Assembly: GCA_030674155.1 (NCBI GenBank) | Contig: CM060325.1 | Location: 13,195,995-13,205,994, forward strand | DNA length: 10,000 nucleotides | Source: Stramonita haemastoma | Lineage: Eukaryota; Mollusca; Gastropoda; Neogastropoda; Muricidae | Direction: 5' to 3' | In this document: positions 1-10,000 of the stretch, piece after piece | How the letters are laid out: the number at the start of each line of letters is the position of its first letter | Numbering within the stretch: position 1 is the stretch's first letter | Translations under genes and position numbers: made by a program | The notes under the pieces: generated by a model | Told to the model about the DNA's origin: nothing | Database searches by the model: none | Seen by the model: the letters and a program-made list of their open reading frames with translations, nothing else

Positions 1-1173
1 TTGTTAACGGGTTGTCTGCATGGTGGATTGTTAACGGGTTGTCTGTAGGGCGAATTCTTAACGGGTTGTCTGTAGGGTGAGTTCTTAACGGGTCGTCTGT
101 AGGGTGAATTGTTAACAGGTCGTCTGTAGGGTGAATTGTTAACAGGTCGTCTGTAGGGTGAATTCTTAACAGGTTGTCTGTAGGGTGAATTCTTAACAGG
201 TTGTCTGTAGGGTGAATTCTTAACAGGTCGTCTGTAGGGTGGATTGTTAACAGGTCGTCTGTAGGGTGGATTGTTAACAGGTCGTCTGTAGGGTGGACCG
301 TTAACAGGTTATCTGTAGGGCGGATCGTTAACAGGTTGTCTGTAGGGTGAATTCTTAACAGGTTGTCTGTAGGGTGAATTCTTAACAGGTTGTCTGTAGG
401 GTGAATTCTTAACAGGTTGTCTGTAGGGTGAATTCTTAACAGGTCGTCTGTAGGGCGGATCGTTAACAGGTTGTCTGTAGGGCGGATCGTTAACAGGTTG
501 TCTGTAGGGTGGAGCGTTAACAGGTTGTCTGTAGGTGGATTGTTAACAGGTTGTCTGTAGGTGGATTGTTAACAGGTTGTCTGTAGGGTGGATTGTTAAC
601 AGGTTGCCAGGTGGATCGTTAACAGGTTGCCAGGTGGATCGTTAACAGGTTGTCTGTGGGGTGGATTGTTAACAGGTTTTCTGTGGGGTGGATTGTTAAC
701 AGGTTTTCTGTAGGGTGGATTGTTAACAGGTTGTGGGGTTGGTTGTTAACGGGTTGTGGGGTGGATTGTTAACGGGTTGTGGGGTGGATTGTTAACAGGT
801 TGTCTGTAGGGTGGATCGTTAACAGGTTGTCTGTGGGGTGGATCGTTAACAGGTTGTCTGTGGGGTGGATTGTTAACAGGTTGTCTGTGGGGCGGATTGT
901 TAACAGGTCTGTAGGGTGGATTGTTAACAGGTTGTAGGGGGTCCTTAACAGGTTGTAGGGTGGATTGTTAACAGGTTGTAGGGGGTCCTTAACAGGTTGT
1001 AGGGTGGATCGTTAACAGGTTGTCTGTGGGGTGGATTGTTAACAGGTTGTCTGTGGGGTGGATTGTTAACAGGTTGTAGGGTGGATCGTTAACAGGTTGT
1101 CTGTAGGGTGGATTGTTAACAGGTTGTCTGTTTGCTGGATTGTTTAAATGTTATCTGCATACTGGATTGTTTA
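1..1173. repeat. 27-bp minisatellite, 44 recognisable cores
   Basis: This is a tandem array of a unit close to TTAACAGGTTGTCTGTAGGG followed by TGGATTG or TGAATTC. I count 44 ttaac cores from position 4 to about 1118, then two decayed units to about 1173. The usual period is 27 bp, with shorter variants that lack the TCTGT part (around 600-640, 730-780 and 930-1080). Sub-blocks share variants: gaattc endings cluster at 50-240 and 345-440, ggatcg endings at 450-500 and 615-640, and a TGGGG form at 655-900, which suggests segmental duplication inside the array. The array runs off the left end of the window. It has no sustained coding frame. Confidence 0.97.
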
Positions 1174-2165
1174 TGTGAATCAATTCATTAGTTCCCTTCC
1201 AGAACTAAAGAGACTACAAGTACAAGTTAGTTCATAATACTTTACCAAACCATCTAAGTACTATAAAGTATAAAGTATCTTTCCCTTACTTTGTATCTCG
1301 TGGAGATACATGGAAAGTATCCAGAAAGTTTTTTATATTGATGAAATGCAGTGAAAATCGGATCAAAAGCATTCAAAAAAAAGAGAAAAAAGGTCACAAA
1401 GTATTCCTTACAAACCACACAAAGGAAAATCTTGTTCCAATGGTTGGCTTTGAAAGAAATATAGGTCGACTTAGCTGTTGAGTGCTGGAAAGGACAGGCC
1501 ATTATATTTCCCCAAAAACATCTGACAGTGTAAAGCGAACAAGAGAAGAAGAAGAAGAAGAAGCTATTGAGCAGCTTTTAGTGTCATTCTACCATCATAC
1601 CTACATGCACACAACACAGGAGAGAAAAAGAAATCTAGATCCTGTATCCTGAACTGGCATTTGTACAAAACTGCTGCGTGACAAACAGTCTTTTAGTCAA
1701 GAGTGGTCAGATAGGGAGAGGAGTTATAGTCGAGTGTTCCTCAGCTTAACACCCTGGGGATCACCCAGGATATGCTCTCTGACTTGACTTATTCCACCTG
1801 AGAATCACTGTGAGATTAAAAGGACGCCCTGGATGAGAATTTTGCATCGAACGACTCTCTTCAAATTCCATACTGTATATGCATACAGACAGCCATAGTC
1901 TGACTTCAAAAGATTTGTTTTTCTCCTTTAAAGCAGAGTGCAGATTGTTACACATTTATCTTTTATTCACCTGAAGGTGAAGGTGAAGGCAGATTGTTAC
2001 ACTAGGAGCTTGTCATAGCTGAAGATAAATCTCATCAGAACATCTTACAACAGAACAACATTTTAATAAAAGTCTCAGCACTTAGCTGACCTAAAAAAAA
2101 AAAAAAAGATTTAGTTTTTGGGGTGGAGGAGAGAGAAGTAACAGTGATGTTTGTTGTGGTGTCAG
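1174..2165. other. Unassigned AT-rich sequence, probably intron upstream of the linker exon
   Basis: No exon with family similarity is visible on either strand. Small features are a (GAA)n tract at about 1544-1563, a 14-bp direct repeat (gcagattgttacac) at 1940-1953 and 1989-2002, a short GAAGGT/GGTGAA stretch at 1974-1989, and a 15-base A run at 2093-2107. Since the C2 domain of this protein family must lie upstream of the linker exon, this stretch is most likely intron, though that is inferred. Confidence 0.6.
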
Positions 2166-9288
<7,123 letters not shown>

Positions 9289-9331
9289 TGACGGCATTGG
9301 TTCTGGCCCTTGAAGCCTTTTAGTAGAAATT

Positions 9332-9440
9332 CCCTGTTTTCTATTCTGTCCTGTGTCTTCATTTTAGTTCTGTCCCTTGTTTTCTATTTTGTCCCCTGTC
9401 TTTATTTCTGTCCCCTGTCTTCCTTTACTTCTGTCCCTTT
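9332..9440. repeat. Pyrimidine-rich imperfect tandem repeat
   Basis: Units starting CCCTGTTTTCTATTCTGTCC (9332) and CCCTTGTTTTCTATTTTGTC (9374) repeat with a period near 40, followed by shorter decayed TTTCTGTCCCCTGTCTT units to about 9440. They follow the second HECT exon by about 90 bases. Confidence 0.75.
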
Positions 9441-9463
9441 TAATGTCCCAAGACATGTTTACA

Positions 9464-9483
9464 AGTGTGTGTGTGTGTGTGTG

Positions 9484-9522
<39 letters not shown>

Positions 9523-9602
9523 TTTCAGCGAGTGGGTTTTTCCATCTGTGCCGATGTCTGTATGTATGTATGTATGTATGTGTGTGTGTGTGTCTGTGTG
9601 TC

Positions 9603-9639
<37 letters not shown>

Positions 9640-9699
9640 TTTCAGTGAGTGGGTTTTTCCATCTGTGCCGATGTATGTATGTATGTATGTATGTATGTA

Positions 9700-9779
<80 letters not shown>

Positions 9780-10000
9780 GTGTGTGTGTGTATGTATGTG
9801 TGTATGTATGTGTGTGTGTATGTATGTATGTATGTATGTATGTATGTATGTATGTATGTATGTGTGTTTTAAGGAGTGTTTCTTTTCCATCTGTGCCGAT
9901 ATTTTATATGAATGTATGTATGTATGTGTGTGTGTATTTTCAGTGAGTGGTTTTTCCATCTGTACCGATATTTGATATGAATGTATGTATGTATGGGTAT
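9464..10000. repeat. Compound (GT)/(CTGT)/(GTAT) microsatellite field
   Basis: (GT) at 9464-9486, (CTGT) at 9487-9520, (TGTA) at 9556-9580, (GT) and (CTGT) to 9640, (ATGT) at 9672-9704, a long (GT) tract to about 9768, then alternating GTAT and GTGT blocks to about 9866 and again at 9911-9935 and 9980-10000. Four copies of a non-microsatellite unit interrupt the field. It extends past the right end of the window. Confidence 0.95.
9521..9980 (+). repeat. Four dispersed copies of a splice-acceptor-like unit
   Basis: A unit of about 36 bases, TTTTCAGTGAGTGGGTTTTT then CCATCTGTGCCGAT, occurs at 9522-9557, 9639-9674, 9867-9902 and 9937-9970, separated by microsatellite of varying length. Copies 3 and 4 also share an AT(A/T)TTTATATGAATG-like continuation. 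Copies 1, 2 and 4 keep ttttcag, an acceptor-like motif. In copy 4 the bases after cag read T, then Glu-Trp-Phe-Phe in the phase required by the previous exon, before a TGA at 9978-9980. It may be a degenerate copy of an exon edge; alternatively the match is chance. Confidence 0.8.

Noticed and set aside
2020..2045. Hammerhead ribozyme core (CTGATGAG on the - strand)
   Set aside because: No GAAA box or stem II at the required distance follows the CTGATGAG.
9377..9946. A 189-codon open frame of Cys-Val, Cys-Leu-Ser and Tyr-Val-Cys-Met repeats
   Set aside because: It is a translation of (GT), (CTGT) and (GTAT) repeats; three overlapping frames and the reverse strand are open in the same way.
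9937..9980. The EWFF-encoding copy as the real next HECT exon
   Set aside because: The frame leaves the family sequence after four residues and meets TGA at 9978-9980, with no donor before it, so it cannot carry the HECT domain forward.

Overview
The window looks like invertebrate animal DNA. Short GC-rich exons with GT-AG introns are scattered through AT-rich, microsatellite-dense intron sequence, and there are SINE-like elements with Pol III A and B boxes. The style of repeats and introns, and the resemblance of two SINE-like elements to repeats I associate with mollusc genomes, suggest a lophotrochozoan, probably a mollusc. That assignment is inference, because no species-diagnostic gene is present.

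There is one gene, on the + strand and truncated at both window ends: a NEDD4-family HECT E3 ubiquitin ligase of the WWP1/WWP2/ITCH group (Su(dx) in flies, wwp-1 in worms). Seven coding exons can be placed: a proline-rich linker (about 2166-2256), WW1 (3544-3639), WW2 plus the 2,3-linker and first Trp of WW3 (4211-4437), the rest of WW3 (5166-5250), WW4 (6195-6323), the start of the HECT N-lobe (8071-8224) and a second HECT exon (9157-9245). Intron phases agree at all six internal junctions, giving about 871 coding bases (about 290 residues) without a stop or frameshift. The N-terminal C2 domain lies upstream of the window. The rest of HECT, including the catalytic cysteine, lies downstream.

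Everything else is intron or upstream sequence, mostly repeats. 1-1173 is a 27-bp minisatellite with 44 recognisable cores. The intron before WW1 holds (TG)n, (AC)38 and a 378-bp SINE-like insertion with a 24-bp imperfect target-site duplication and a 63-bp-arm palindrome. The intron after WW1 opens with (TCA)32 at the donor site and then has (TG)39. The intron after WW2 holds a tRNA-derived SINE on the - strand. The intron after WW3 is CA/CG/GT microsatellite. The intron before HECT has a five-copy T-rich tandem repeat and a second copy of the same SINE family, interrupted by a 299-bp piggyBac-like MITE at a TTAA site; the first SINE copy serves as the empty-site reference. The intron after the second HECT exon is filled with compound microsatellites carrying four copies of a unit that resembles the acceptor and first codons of the expected next HECT exon (Glu-Trp-Phe-Phe).

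No second gene, structural RNA gene, CRISPR or bacterial feature is supported. The points most worth following up are the SINE/MITE nested insertion with its in-window empty site, the exon-edge-like repeats near the right end, the complementary (AC)/(TG) tracts flanking WW1, and the long palindrome in the first SINE.
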